Assembly: GCA_017413105.1 (NCBI GenBank)
Contig: JAFPVA010000180.1
Span: 1-33,806 of the forward strand
DNA from: Butyrivibrio sp.
GTDB taxonomy: Bacteria > Bacillota > Clostridia > Lachnospirales > Lachnospiraceae
Length of the DNA: 33,806 bases
Direction of reading: 5' to 3'
Part shown: positions 23,987 to 32,339 of the stretch, piece by piece
How positions within the stretch are numbered: the first letter of the stretch is position 1
Layout: every line of letters starts with the position of its first letter
Made by a program: the position numbers and the translations under genes
Notes under the pieces: model-generated
What the model was told of the DNA's origin: nothing
Database searches by the model: none
What the model saw: only the letters and a program-made list of their open reading frames with translations

Positions 23987-25597
23987 ATGAAACTGTCAGA
24001 TTTTGACATTAGTTTAAAGACCTTCCCGGAAAAGGCAAGAGGCTGGGAAGGAGGCGTCTATTATCCAAGGATTCCCAGGATAGAAAAAACAGAAGCCTCG
24101 GAAGATGGGGGAAAAATTAAAGTTACTTCTAAATGCTGGACTGAGACCGAGGTTACAGGGTTCGGAATATATACTTATGTCAACAGCCTGATTTTTTCTT
24201 ATAAAACAGGATTAAAGAATGGCAAGTGGACCATGAAGTTTTATAATCCTACAGGGGAGACCATTTCTCTTAACTGCTATGCGGACGAAGTACTCCAGGT
24301 AAAAGATCTGGAAGTAGCGCCTGAAAGTACTGCGGAAGCAGGCTTTATAAACTGCTCCATACATGAAGTGACTACTCTGCAATTTTTTGCCTCTGATAAT
24401 GCCGATAGTGAAATGGATAGTTTGGAAAAGACTTTTTACGTTTCGGATATTTCTTATGAAGAGGCCATGATGGATGAAAGTTCTGACAAGCCTACTATTT
24501 TCCTTGCCTCTGATTCCACGGTGCAGAGCTATGAACCCTTTTATTATCCCCAGACCGGATGGGGCCAGGTTTTTATTGATTATGTATGCCCATCAGAACC
24601 TGAAGAGGATCATCAGGCTCCGGATTACTGTTATCCGCAGTGCCATGTATATGAACGAAAATCTGTGAGGGTGGAAAATCGTTCCATAGGAGCCAGAAGT
24701 GCCAGATCCTTTATAGATGAAGGCAAGTGGGATGCTCTTTTAAAAAGAACTCACAAGGATGACTATGTGCTCCTGCAGTGGGCTCATAACGATGCAACTG
24801 CTGTCAGACCTAATCGATACGTGTGCCCTCAGGAGTTTGATGGGTTCCTTATGAAGTATATCGATTCTTGCAGAAGCCGCGGCATCCATCCGATCCTGGT
24901 CACGCCTGTATCAAGACGAAATTGTGATGAACATGATGGGAAATTCGTATTATCTTTTGGCGAGTACCGTGATGTGATGCTTTCTGTTTCCAAAAGAGAG
25001 CATGTTCCCTGTGTGGATCTGTGCAAGCTGAGCAACGATTATCTGAAAAAAATAGGTAATGAAGAAGCTAAAGCACTTTATCTGTGGTGTCCGTCAGGGG
25101 CATATCCTGATGGAGCCTATGCCGACGGAGTATCGGATAACACTCATTTGCAGGAATACGGCGCTAAGGTTTATGCCCGTATGGTTGCGAAGGCGCTGCT
25201 TGAGATGGAAGGCTTCCCTGAAGTTGACAGACTAAAGCGCTATCTCAACATAGACCTGATCCCTGAGAAAAAACAGATCACCGTCACAGAAAGAAAAATA
25301 GACCTGGATGTTCCTACGGGCTTTGCACTACAGGAACTTCATATAGAGAATAAGGTCGCCAATTTCCTGCTTATCTGGAACGATGTCAAGGATGCGGTTT
25401 CTTATAATGTTTACAGAAAGGGCTCTGTGGATTTTCAGTTTTTCCCTCTTCGAAGCATCACCGCAGAGGAAAAGCGCCTAAGTACAGTCCTTCCTTTCAG
25501 GTTGCCCGCTGCAGATGTATATCAGGTAAAAGTAACTGCAGTTTTTGGAGATGGAAGTGAGAGTAAAGCCAGCAGAATCATAGAGTTCAGGGCGTAG
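23987..25597 (+). CDS. CE12-type rhamnogalacturonan acetylesterase, SGNH fold, with flanking domains (536 aa)
   Basis: The central domain (about 168-405) is a GDSL/SGNH esterase like RhgT/YesY. It has FLASDSTVQSY with catalytic S177 in block I, GWGQVF, NRSIGARSARSF with the block II glycine, WAHND as block III (N), and SDNTHLQEYGA with D384 and H387 in block V. It removes acetyl groups from RG-I galacturonate so that lyases and hydrolases can act. Residues 1-150 form a beta-rich domain I do not recognise, and the last ~100 residues (from about 430) are fibronectin-III-like. There is no signal peptide. The start follows GTTGGAGGA, and the gap to PL11 is 21 bp. Confidence 0.9.
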   Translation: MKLSDFDISLKTFPEKARGWEGGVYYPRIPRIEKTEASEDGGKIKVTSKCWTETEVTGFGIYTYVNSLIFSYKTGLKNGKWTMKFYNPTGETISLNCYADEVLQVKDLEVAPESTAEAGFINCSIHEVTTLQFFASDNADSEMDSLEKTFYVSDISYEEAMMDESSDKPTIFLASDSTVQSYEPFYYPQTGWGQVFIDYVCPSEPEEDHQAPDYCYPQCHVYERKSVRVENRSIGARSARSFIDEGKWDALLKRTHKDDYVLLQWAHNDATAVRPNRYVCPQEFDGFLMKYIDSCRSRGIHPILVTPVSRRNCDEHDGKFVLSFGEYRDVMLSVSKREHVPCVDLCKLSNDYLKKIGNEEAKALYLWCPSGAYPDGAYADGVSDNTHLQEYGAKVYARMVAKALLEMEGFPEVDRLKRYLNIDLIPEKKQITVTERKIDLDVPTGFALQELHIENKVANFLLIWNDVKDAVSYNVYRKGSVDFQFFPLRSITAEEKRLSTVLPFRLPAADVYQVKVTAVFGDGSESKASRIIEFRA

Positions 25598-25606
25598 GAG
25601 GAAAGA

Positions 25607-27895
25607 ATGCAGGAAGTGCTGGAGTTTAATGATAATTGGAAGTTTCATTTTGGAGATATAGTTTCAGTCAGGAACAGATGGGCATGGGCAAAGTCCGGCT
25701 CTTTTAACCAGGGTCCGGAAAGCCGGGACTATGATGATTCTGACTGGAAAAATGTCACTCTTCCCCATGACTTTGTCTTTGAGACAAAGCCCTACGGCTA
25801 TTCGGAAAAAGAGTTTGATAAAGACAATGCAATTCCTGAGATGGAGGATGTGAATAATATTCACACCACGGCGGGTTCTTTTGATAAAAATGCAGGCTGG
25901 TACAGAAAGCATTTCTTTTTGCCCAAGGAATATGAGGGAAAAAAGCTGTATCTGATATTCGATGGAATATACAGAGATTCAACATTCTTTTTAAATGAGT
26001 TCTTCTTAGAGCGTGAGCCGGATGGCTACACCCGGATTGTGGTAGATATCACTGATACAGCGGTCTATGGCGGTGATAACATACTTTCTGTCAGATGCGA
26101 TGCCAGAGAGGCACAAGGCTGGTTTTACGAGGGCGGTGGAATATACAGAGAAGCATACCTTAAGGTCGTGGAAAAAGAACACCTCGAGGAGATTTTTGTG
26201 TATGCTCAGCTTTCAGATGATCATGAAAAGGCACAGGTTAACGTATCCGGTAAAGTCTATGGTACGGATGAATTCAATCTTTTATTTGAGATAAAAGATA
26301 GCTTAGGCAAAACAGTAAAAAGAGCCGGCGACGAGGAATGCGATTATACCTATCTTCCTGAGGAAGGATGCCACTTCTTTAAGACTAAGATAACGATGGA
26401 AAAACCTGAGTTGTGGTCCGTGGATGCGCCACAACTCTATGAATTTGTTTGCAGTTTAAAGACAGATGAGGTTAAAAACGAGGTGAAAAGCGCCTTCGGA
26501 GTCCGCTCTGCTGTATTCGATAATGAAAAGGGCTTTTTGCTGAACGGCACTCAACTTAAGATCAAGGGAGTATGCTGCCACCAGAACCACGGAGGCCTTG
26601 GAAATGCAGTGCCTAAGGAAGTAATGCGCTTTCGCATAAAAAAGCTCAAGGAAATGGGAGCCAATGGATATCGCGGAGCTCACTATCCACTTACAGAGTC
26701 TTTTCTCGATGTCTGCGATCAGGAAGGCATGCTGGTGATGCTGGAAACAAGACTTTTATCCAGCGCTAAGCCTGATATGTGCGAGCTGGAAAGGATGGTA
26801 AAACTCGGAAGAAATCATCCTTCAGTAATAATCTATTCCATAGGAAATGAAGAGGCCCAGTCCCAGGCTACTGTTCAGGGTGCCCGAATTGCCGGGACCA
26901 TGATGGATTATGTGAAAAGACTTGATCCCTACAGACCGGTTACAATGGCTCTTTTGATGCTGGATATGAAAACAAATACTTTGATCCTGGATTATAAAGT
27001 CCTGGAGGATATCTCCAAACAGCTGGACGTGGCCGGATATAATTATCATAGTGACCTTTATGAAAAATTTCATCAGGAATACCCATGGCAGCCCTTTATC
27101 TGCACAGAGCAGGGAACTTTTAAATCAACCCGTGGATGCTACAGGACTGATAATGAAAAGTGTCATCTGGCGATCAATGAAAGAAGACCTTATTATATGC
27201 TGGGAGCACAGAGGTGGAGAGATTGCATGCCTGACTGGGTGAGCGGTCTTTTTATCTGGACAGGCTTTGACTATTACGGAGAACCTACACCTTTTGCCTG
27301 GCCAGCCATAAGCAGCCAGTTCGGAGCTATGGACCTTTGCGGCAATCCCAAGGATTTTTACTACTTTTATAAGGCCTGGTGGACAAACGAAGATGTGATC
27401 CATGTTTATCCGGATATGAATCAGGAACCCGGACAGGAACTGGACTATTATGTTTTTTCCAATGCAGAGGAAGTGGAGCTTATACTTAATGGTGTAAGCC
27501 TTGGAAAAAAGAAAATGCCAAAGGATGATTATCTGGTTTGGGAAAAGGTAGTTTCACAAAAAGGCAGCATGGAAATAGTGGGTTACAGAGATGGGGCCAT
27601 AGTCATGCGAAGTGTCAATGAGACCGCAGACGCTTCTTCTGCCCGGATTCAGGTTGACGAGGAGTTCAGAGAAGATGATATAGTCATAAGGAAAATATCG
27701 TTAGTTGATAAAAACGGCAATATTGTGCCAAACGCAGATGTGAGATTTGATATACCTGCTGAGTGGGGATTGTTACTTGGAGCATCCAATGGAAATCCAA
27801 CTGATCATACTGCAGGGAAAGCCGGATTTGTGTACACTTTCCATGGTCTGGCGCAGGTTATAACAAAAGAGATGAGGGATGTGGAAAAGCCCTGA
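25607..27895 (+). CDS. GH2 family beta-galactosidase-like glycosidase (762 aa)
   Basis: A GH2 enzyme with the usual order: sugar-binding jelly roll (about 1-170), Ig-like domain (180-300), TIM barrel (300-590) and C-terminal Ig-like domains including the segment YVFSNAEEVELILNGVSLGKK. The acid/base is E415 in IYSIGNEEAQSQ and the nucleophile E501 in FICTEQGTF. In this setting its likely job is to remove galactose side chains from imported RG-I oligosaccharides; beta-glucuronidase or another GH2 specificity cannot be excluded. There is no secretion signal. GGAGGAAAG precedes the ATG, nine bases after the esterase stop. It is the last gene of the locus. Confidence 0.9.
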   Translation: MQEVLEFNDNWKFHFGDIVSVRNRWAWAKSGSFNQGPESRDYDDSDWKNVTLPHDFVFETKPYGYSEKEFDKDNAIPEMEDVNNIHTTAGSFDKNAGWYRKHFFLPKEYEGKKLYLIFDGIYRDSTFFLNEFFLEREPDGYTRIVVDITDTAVYGGDNILSVRCDAREAQGWFYEGGGIYREAYLKVVEKEHLEEIFVYAQLSDDHEKAQVNVSGKVYGTDEFNLLFEIKDSLGKTVKRAGDEECDYTYLPEEGCHFFKTKITMEKPELWSVDAPQLYEFVCSLKTDEVKNEVKSAFGVRSAVFDNEKGFLLNGTQLKIKGVCCHQNHGGLGNAVPKEVMRFRIKKLKEMGANGYRGAHYPLTESFLDVCDQEGMLVMLETRLLSSAKPDMCELERMVKLGRNHPSVIIYSIGNEEAQSQATVQGARIAGTMMDYVKRLDPYRPVTMALLMLDMKTNTLILDYKVLEDISKQLDVAGYNYHSDLYEKFHQEYPWQPFICTEQGTFKSTRGCYRTDNEKCHLAINERRPYYMLGAQRWRDCMPDWVSGLFIWTGFDYYGEPTPFAWPAISSQFGAMDLCGNPKDFYYFYKAWWTNEDVIHVYPDMNQEPGQELDYYVFSNAEEVELILNGVSLGKKKMPKDDYLVWEKVVSQKGSMEIVGYRDGAIVMRSVNETADASSARIQVDEEFREDDIVIRKISLVDKNGNIVPNADVRFDIPAEWGLLLGASNGNPTDHTAGKAGFVYTFHGLAQVITKEMRDVEKP

Positions 27896-27935
27896 TTAAT
27901 TTTGTATTGGTATGTACAATATCTTTTTACTCAAA

Positions 27936-27962
27936 TTAGCACTCTCTGTTGACGAGTGCTAA
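27936..27962 (+). promoter_or_regulatory. CIRCE operator (HrcA binding site)
   Basis: TTAGCACTC, nine bases, GAGTGCTAA is a perfect match to the CIRCE consensus bound by the heat-shock repressor HrcA. It lies about 140 bp upstream of the hsp20 gene and overlaps the -35 box of its probable promoter. Confidence 0.97.
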
Positions 27963-27977
27963 TTCCGGTGTTATACC
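27949..27977 (+). promoter_or_regulatory. hsp20 promoter overlapping CIRCE
   Basis: TTGACG (27949-27954), a 17-bp spacer and TATACC (27972-27977) form a sigma-A type promoter. The -35 box lies in the CIRCE spacer and the first base of its right arm, so HrcA binding would block polymerase. The transcript would have a leader of about 115 nt. Confidence 0.65.
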
Positions 27978-28098
27978 ATAGGTAGAACAAAGGAACAGAG
28001 AAGACCGTTAGGACTTTAAGTTTCCAATGATCTGAACCCTCCGTCCCAATGCTCAATAACAGTTAATCAATTGTTTTTGTGCAAAGGAGGTAAGCATT

Positions 28099-28551
28099 AT
28101 GTTAGCACCTAGTATTTTTGAAGAGAATTTTATGGATGACCTTTTTGGATTCCCATATATGAGGGAGTTCGACAACATGGAGAAAAAGCTTTATGGCAGA
28201 AAAGCTTCAAGGATGATGAAGACAGATATCAGGGAGAAAGATGACAACTACGAAGTTGCAATTGACCTTCCGGGCTTCAAGAAAGAAGAGATTGAAGTTG
28301 AGCTGAATGATGGCTACATCACAATCTCAGCATCCAAGGGTCTTGATAAGGACGCCAATGATAAGAAAGGCAGACTCATCCGTCAGGAACGCTACGCAGG
28401 CGCAATGCAGAGAAGCTTCTATGTTGGTGAGAACATCGAGAAGGAAAATATTGAGGCAACTTATAGACACGGTGTATTGACGCTGACAATTCCTAAGAAG
28501 GCTGTAGAAAAGAAGATTCCGGAAAAGAATCTTATAGCGATTGAGGGATAA
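28099..28551 (+). CDS. hsp20: Hsp20 family small heat-shock chaperone (150 aa)
   Basis: An alpha-crystallin domain protein with full family length. The short N-terminal arm MLAPSIFEENFMDDLFGFPY contains the common DDxFGFP segment. The crystallin domain (about 43-138) includes VAIDLPGFKKEEIEVELNDGYITISA and, at its end, ATYRHGVLTLTIPK, the conserved GVLTLTIPK strand. It is an ATP-independent holdase that keeps unfolded proteins soluble in the cytosol during stress. AAAGGAGGT precedes the ATG. The perfect CIRCE upstream shows HrcA control. It is a single-gene unit closed by a strong terminator at 28611. Confidence 0.97.
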   Translation: MLAPSIFEENFMDDLFGFPYMREFDNMEKKLYGRKASRMMKTDIREKDDNYEVAIDLPGFKKEEIEVELNDGYITISASKGLDKDANDKKGRLIRQERYAGAMQRSFYVGENIEKENIEATYRHGVLTLTIPKKAVEKKIPEKNLIAIEG

Positions 28552-28610
28552 TGGAATAGCGGCTCCTTTTGAATGAGGGGTGAGCTGAGAATAGAATAAT
28601 GACCTTACAG

Positions 28611-28646
28611 AAACTACGCTATCGGCAAACGGTAGCGTAGTTTTTT
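28611..28646 (+). terminator. Rho-independent terminator of hsp20
   Basis: AAACTACGCTA (28611-28621) pairs perfectly with TAGCGTAGTTT (28633-28643), followed by further Ts. Confidence 0.92.
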
Positions 28647-28722
28647 GTAGGCGCGAGCATGTTGCGAGTAAAATGCTATTTCATTATAATTTAGGAAACT
28701 GCAAAAGGAGTTGTAAGAAAAA

Positions 28723-29490
28723 ATGACAATAGATGAAATTATCGCAATCGTGAAAGATGCGGGCAACATACTTCTGACTGCTAAGCGCCCGAAAATCATG
28801 GAAAAGTCCGGTCATGCAAACTTCGTGACTGAGACAGATGAAAAAGTGCAGAGATTTCTTGTGGAAAAGCTAAAGGCAGTACTTCCCGAGGCAGAATTTC
28901 TTGGAGAAGAGGACGGCCAGGACGTTTTTTCATCCAAGATGGCAAGCGGATACTGCTTCGTTATTGACCCGATAGATGGAACATCAAATTTCATCTATGA
29001 GTATAGGCCATCAGTCATATCCGTGGGACTACTTAAGGACGGACAGCCCTACATGGCAGTAGTCTACAATCCTTATGACGACATGATGTTCTCTGCAACA
29101 GCAGGTCAGGGCGCATACCTTAACGGCGAAAAGATAATGTCCTCAGAGGCGCCTCTTTCCGATCAGCTGGCATGCTTTGGAACAGCGCCCTATTATGAGG
29201 AATACAGAGACAGATCTTTTGACATTGCTAAAAAACTCTTGCCTCAGTGCGTTGACCTTCGAAGATCAGGAACCGCAGCCTGGGATATGTGCTGCGTTGC
29301 CCTGGGAAGATGCGGCTTGTACTTTGAACTGAAGATCCAGATATGGGACTACGCGGCAGCAGCGCTTATCGCCAAGGAAGCCGGATGCAGCGTAACCGAC
29401 ATCGAAGGAAATCCACTCTCATACACCGGTGCTTCATCTGCGCTTTGTATGGGAAGAGGCGTAAAAGAAATACCGGAGTGTTTCAGATAA
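28723..29490 (+). CDS. Inositol monophosphatase family phosphatase (255 aa)
   Basis: The metal and active-site motifs of the family are all present: FLGEEDG (E62/E63), IDPIDGTSNF (residues 81-90) and the C-terminal WDYAAAALIAKEAGC (D209). These residues hold two or three magnesium ions. The family hydrolyses inositol-1-phosphate, 3'-phosphoadenosine 5'-phosphate or fructose-1,6-bisphosphate, and the sequence alone does not choose between them. The enzyme is cytosolic. The ATG at 28723 follows AAAGGAG. The Spx/ArsC-like gene starts 19 bp downstream, so the two are probably co-transcribed. Confidence 0.92.
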   Translation: MTIDEIIAIVKDAGNILLTAKRPKIMEKSGHANFVTETDEKVQRFLVEKLKAVLPEAEFLGEEDGQDVFSSKMASGYCFVIDPIDGTSNFIYEYRPSVISVGLLKDGQPYMAVVYNPYDDMMFSATAGQGAYLNGEKIMSSEAPLSDQLACFGTAPYYEEYRDRSFDIAKKLLPQCVDLRRSGTAAWDMCCVALGRCGLYFELKIQIWDYAAAALIAKEAGCSVTDIEGNPLSYTGASSALCMGRGVKEIPECFR

Positions 29491-29509
29491 GAACTTGTGA
29501 GGTAATATA

Positions 29510-29851
29510 ATGAATATCCAGATTTTTGGAACTAAGAAATGCAATGACACAAAGAAGGCGGAGCGTTTTTTCAAGGAGCGCAACATCAAATATCAGTTCA
29601 TTGATTTGAAAGAGAAAGGCATGAGTAAGGGCGAGCTGACTTCAGTTGCAAATGCTGCTGGCGGCGTGATGAGCATGGTCAATCCAGATGCCAAGGACAA
29701 AGACACAGTGGCGCTGATCCAATATATTGCAGACGAGGATAAGTTCGACAAGCTATTGGAAAATCAGCAGATCATTAAAACGCCTGTTGTTAGAAATGGC
29801 AGACAGGCGACACTGGGATATCAGCCTGATGTCTGGAAGAAGTGGGGATAA
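29510..29851 (+). CDS. Spx/ArsC (YffB-like) family protein (113 aa)
   Basis: A thioredoxin-fold protein of the ArsC/Spx family. It begins MNIQIFGTKKCNDTKKAERF, with a single cysteine C11 where arsenate reductases have the catalytic cysteine, and ends with KTPVVRNGRQATLGYQPDVWKK, containing the cis-proline strand and the family arginine. No second cysteine exists, so the CxxC switch of Spx and the intramolecular relay of other ArsC types are missing. A glutathione- or thiol-dependent reductase of the YffB type, or a regulator, is more likely than true arsenate resistance. It follows the phosphatase gene by 19 bp. Confidence 0.85.
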   Translation: MNIQIFGTKKCNDTKKAERFFKERNIKYQFIDLKEKGMSKGELTSVANAAGGVMSMVNPDAKDKDTVALIQYIADEDKFDKLLENQQIIKTPVVRNGRQATLGYQPDVWKKWG

Positions 29852-29875
29852 GAGACTGTTAGGTCGCAATCTTTT

Positions 29876-29974
29876 TTGCAAAAAACGGAGAATAAACCGC
29901 CGGAATGCGCTGAAATGATTATGTATTACGGCGAACATGGGGCATACAACAGACTCAAGAATAAGATAAAATAA
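29876..29974 (+). CDS. Possible micro-ORF or gene remnant (32 aa)
   Basis: Directly after the Spx/ArsC stop and in the same frame, an open stretch includes PPECAEMIMYYGEHGAYNRL and KNKIK before a stop at 29972-29974. Only a TTG start (29876) with a weak ribosome site is available. The composition looks protein-like, but no family is recognised. It may be the C-terminal remnant of a lost gene or a 3' extension reached by readthrough. Confidence 0.3.
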   Translation: MQKTENKPPECAEMIMYYGEHGAYNRLKNKIK

Positions 29975-30005
29975 TTTGCTAAAGACAGCAAAAGGAAATA
30001 GAAAC

Positions 30006-31367
30006 ATGAAACGAATTGATTTTGAAAATGGCAGCACCTTTAGTAATATTCTGGCTACGGCAATTCCAATGCTGGTGGCCCAGATTATAAATCTTCTTTA
30101 CAACATAGTCGACCGCATGTACATTGCCCGTATACCCGAGATTGGTACCATGGCTCTGGGTGCTGTGGGCCTTTGTTTTCCTCTTGTAATACTCATAACC
30201 GCTTTTACAAATATGTATGGAAGCGGTGGCGCACCACTTTTTTCCATCGCCAGGGGGCAGAAGGATGAAGCTAAAGCTTCGAGGATCCAGGATACGGCAT
30301 TCTTTTTGATCCTTGTAACCGGCGTTGCTTTGATGATAATAGGAGAAGTGTTTGGAAAGCCCATATTAAGGCTGTTTGGCACATCGGACGCCTCTATGAT
30401 CTACGCGCTTCCCTATCTTAGAATATATCTTCTTGGTACCGCCTTTTCCATGGTAGCCACTGGCATGAACCCCTTTATCACTGCCCAGGGCTTTGCTACG
30501 GTGGGCATGACTACTATCCTTGTGGGAGCTGTAGCCAACATAGTATTGGACCCGATCTTTATTTTTGTATTCGGCCTTGGACCTGAAGGAGCGGCAATAG
30601 CAACGGTAATCTCTCAGGCTCTTTCAGCAATTTACGTTCTTCGATTTTTCTTTGGAAAAAAATGTGCCATCAGCCTGCATCTGATGAACCGCGAAAAGAT
30701 CTCGCAGTGCGGAGGCACAGCCAAAAACATTATTGCTCTTGGTAGCGCAGCTTTTATCATGCAGTTCACCAACGCAATGGTTCAGGTGTCCTGCAACAGC
30801 GTGCTTGCAAAGGTTGGAGGAGATCTGTATGTTTCCGTGATGACCATGGTCAATTCCGCAAGACAGATGATGGAGACACCAATCCTTGCCATAGCGGAGG
30901 GTACCTCGCCTATCATCAGCTACAACTACGGCGCCAGACGTTTTGACAAAATAAAAAGATCCATAGCAATAATGGTGGCTATGGACCTTTTGTATACCAC
31001 GGTTGTATGGCTATTCATCAGGATTTTCCCGGAGGTTGTGATCGGTATATTCAGCAATGATAAGACTATCCTTGCGGATGCAGTACCTGCTTTTAACCTG
31101 TATTTTTCCACCTTTATTTTCATGACATTCCAGCATTCAGGACAGGTGGTGTTCAAATCTCTGGGAAGAAAAAAGCATGCTATTTTCTTTTCACTTTTCA
31201 GAAAAGCCTTTATTGTTGTGCCGCTGACTTATATGCTCCCGTATCTTTTCCACATGAGAACCGACGGCGTTTTTGCAGCAGAGCCCATCAGTAACGTGGT
31301 GGGAGGCACTGCATGCTTCGTGACGATGCTGTTTACAGTTCGGGCGATGGCTAAAAATCAGGAATGA
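30006..31367 (+). CDS. MATE family efflux transporter (453 aa)
   Basis: A multidrug and toxic compound extrusion protein with about twelve predicted membrane helices. Family hallmarks are the first helix AIPMLVAQIINLLYNIVDRMYIA, the loop GSGGAPLFSIARGQKDEAKA and the second-half counterpart PILAIAEGTSPIISYNYGARRFDKIK. Such transporters export drugs or metabolites in exchange for sodium or protons across the cytoplasmic membrane; the substrate cannot be predicted. I choose ATG 30006, preceded by AAAGGAAA, over a TTG at 29976. It ends at a long hairpin at 31377. Confidence 0.95.
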   Translation: MKRIDFENGSTFSNILATAIPMLVAQIINLLYNIVDRMYIARIPEIGTMALGAVGLCFPLVILITAFTNMYGSGGAPLFSIARGQKDEAKASRIQDTAFFLILVTGVALMIIGEVFGKPILRLFGTSDASMIYALPYLRIYLLGTAFSMVATGMNPFITAQGFATVGMTTILVGAVANIVLDPIFIFVFGLGPEGAAIATVISQALSAIYVLRFFFGKKCAISLHLMNREKISQCGGTAKNIIALGSAAFIMQFTNAMVQVSCNSVLAKVGGDLYVSVMTMVNSARQMMETPILAIAEGTSPIISYNYGARRFDKIKRSIAIMVAMDLLYTTVVWLFIRIFPEVVIGIFSNDKTILADAVPAFNLYFSTFIFMTFQHSGQVVFKSLGRKKHAIFFSLFRKAFIVVPLTYMLPYLFHMRTDGVFAAEPISNVVGGTACFVTMLFTVRAMAKNQE

Positions 31368-31376
31368 AATAAAAAA

Positions 31377-31433
31377 CAGTGGGGACGGTTCTTTCCAGCA
31401 AGCCTTTGTGCCTGCCAAGAATCGTCCCCACTG
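31377..31433 (+). terminator. Long hairpin, REP-like, after the MATE gene
   Basis: CAGTGGGGACGGTTCTT (31377-31393) pairs with AAGAATCGTCCCCACTG (31417-31433) over 17 bp with one G-T pair and a 23-nt loop. There is no T-run. The GTGGGGACGGTTCTT arm resembles a dispersed palindromic repeat I associate with Clostridia, so it may be a repeat element that doubles as a transcript end. Confidence 0.65.
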
Positions 31434-31460
31434 GCTGGTTGAATCGTTCGATGGTTGATG

Positions 31461-31565
31461 ATGAAAGGTGAGGATTCCGGGAAAGCTATCGCAGACCATG
31501 TAAAAGATATATACCCGGTGGCGACAGATTCACAGATAAAGAGGCTGCTTGGAAGCCGGAGATAG
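31461..31565 (+). pseudogene. Short unassigned reading frame, possible gene debris (34 aa)
   Basis: A short frame ends with KAIADHVKDIYPVATDSQIK and RLLGSRR before a stop at 31563-31565. Its start has no ribosome site and it lies between the REP-like hairpin and the cyclase gene. It reads like the C-terminus of a lost protein, but I cannot name it. Confidence 0.3.
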
Positions 31566-31581
31566 GAAAGGAGAAACGGCG

Positions 31582-32193
31582 ATGAAAATATACGATATTT
31601 CTCAGGAAGTGTTTGGGTGCGTGGTGTTTCCGGGAGATCCGGCTCCGGAAAGAAAAATTCTAATGAAAATAAGCGACGGCGCAGTGTGCAATCTTACTGC
31701 GTTCAGCATGTGTGCGCACAATGGCACCCATGTTGATGCTCCATACCACTTTTATGAAGAGGGAAAAAAGATAGATGAAGTTGCCCTGAATAAATTCGTA
31801 GGGTACGCGTACATGACAGAATGCGAGGGCGATATTTCAGCAAAAGATGCACAGAATATTTTATCCAGAGCAAAAGAGGCTTCGAAAAAAGCCGGTGCCT
31901 CTGTAGACGCTGACAGGAGGATTCTGATAAAGGGGAAGGCAGTGCTGACAGAGGAGGCTGCAAGAATATTTGCTGACGAAAAGATTCTTTTGTATGCAAA
32001 TGAGTCGCAGACTGTGGGACCTGAAGATGCTCCCAAGGCAGTGCATTTGATAATGCTTGGTGCAGAGATAGTTCTTTTGGAAGGGATTCGTCTTTCAGAT
32101 GTGGAAGAGGGGATATATGTCCTGAACGCCGCTCCAATAAACCTTGGAGAATCGGATGGAGCGCCATGTAGAGCGATTCTGATGGAGATTTAA
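31582..32193 (+). CDS. Cyclase/kynurenine formamidase-like metal hydrolase (203 aa)
   Basis: The metal-binding signature HxGTHxDxPxH is present as HNGTHVDAPYHF (H46, H50, D52, H56). Further features are the starting strand YDISQEVFGCVVFPGDP and a C-terminal LNAAPINLGESDGAPCRAIL. The family includes kynurenine formamidases, which hydrolyse N-formylkynurenine, isatin hydrolases and polyketide cyclases. Without tryptophan-catabolism neighbours the substrate is open. The ATG at 31582 is chosen because AAAGGAG lies just upstream; the in-frame codon at 31549 lacks one. It is cytosolic and appears to be a single-gene unit. Confidence 0.9.
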   Translation: MKIYDISQEVFGCVVFPGDPAPERKILMKISDGAVCNLTAFSMCAHNGTHVDAPYHFYEEGKKIDEVALNKFVGYAYMTECEGDISAKDAQNILSRAKEASKKAGASVDADRRILIKGKAVLTEEAARIFADEKILLYANESQTVGPEDAPKAVHLIMLGAEIVLLEGIRLSDVEEGIYVLNAAPINLGESDGAPCRAILMEI

Positions 32194-32258
32194 CATTTCT
32201 CCGACCGAAAACCTGATATTTCTCCGATTGAAAATCGAATATTCTTCCGATTTGGGTT
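32194..32258. repeat. Imperfect triple direct repeat after the cyclase gene
   Basis: The motif ATTTCTCCGA occurs twice, at about 21-bp spacing, and a variant ATTCTTCCGA follows; each is followed by a GAAAA or TTTGG tract. A small hairpin CGATT-GAA-AATCG lies in the second unit. The function is unknown; it is not a clear terminator. Confidence 0.45.
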
Positions 32259-32339
32259 TTTGTGAAATGAAAAAAGTCAAGTCTCATAATTTTTTTCTTC
32301 CAATGATAAAATTGAAAAAGATTTTACAGGGGGAGAGTT

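Noticed and set aside
29510-29851. Arsenate resistance gene
   Set aside because: The protein has a single cysteine and there is no arsB, arsR or acr3 nearby; a YffB/Spx-like role fits better.
29976-30005. TTG start for the MATE gene
   Set aside because: ATG at 30006 has a ribosome site and gives the normal family N-terminus.
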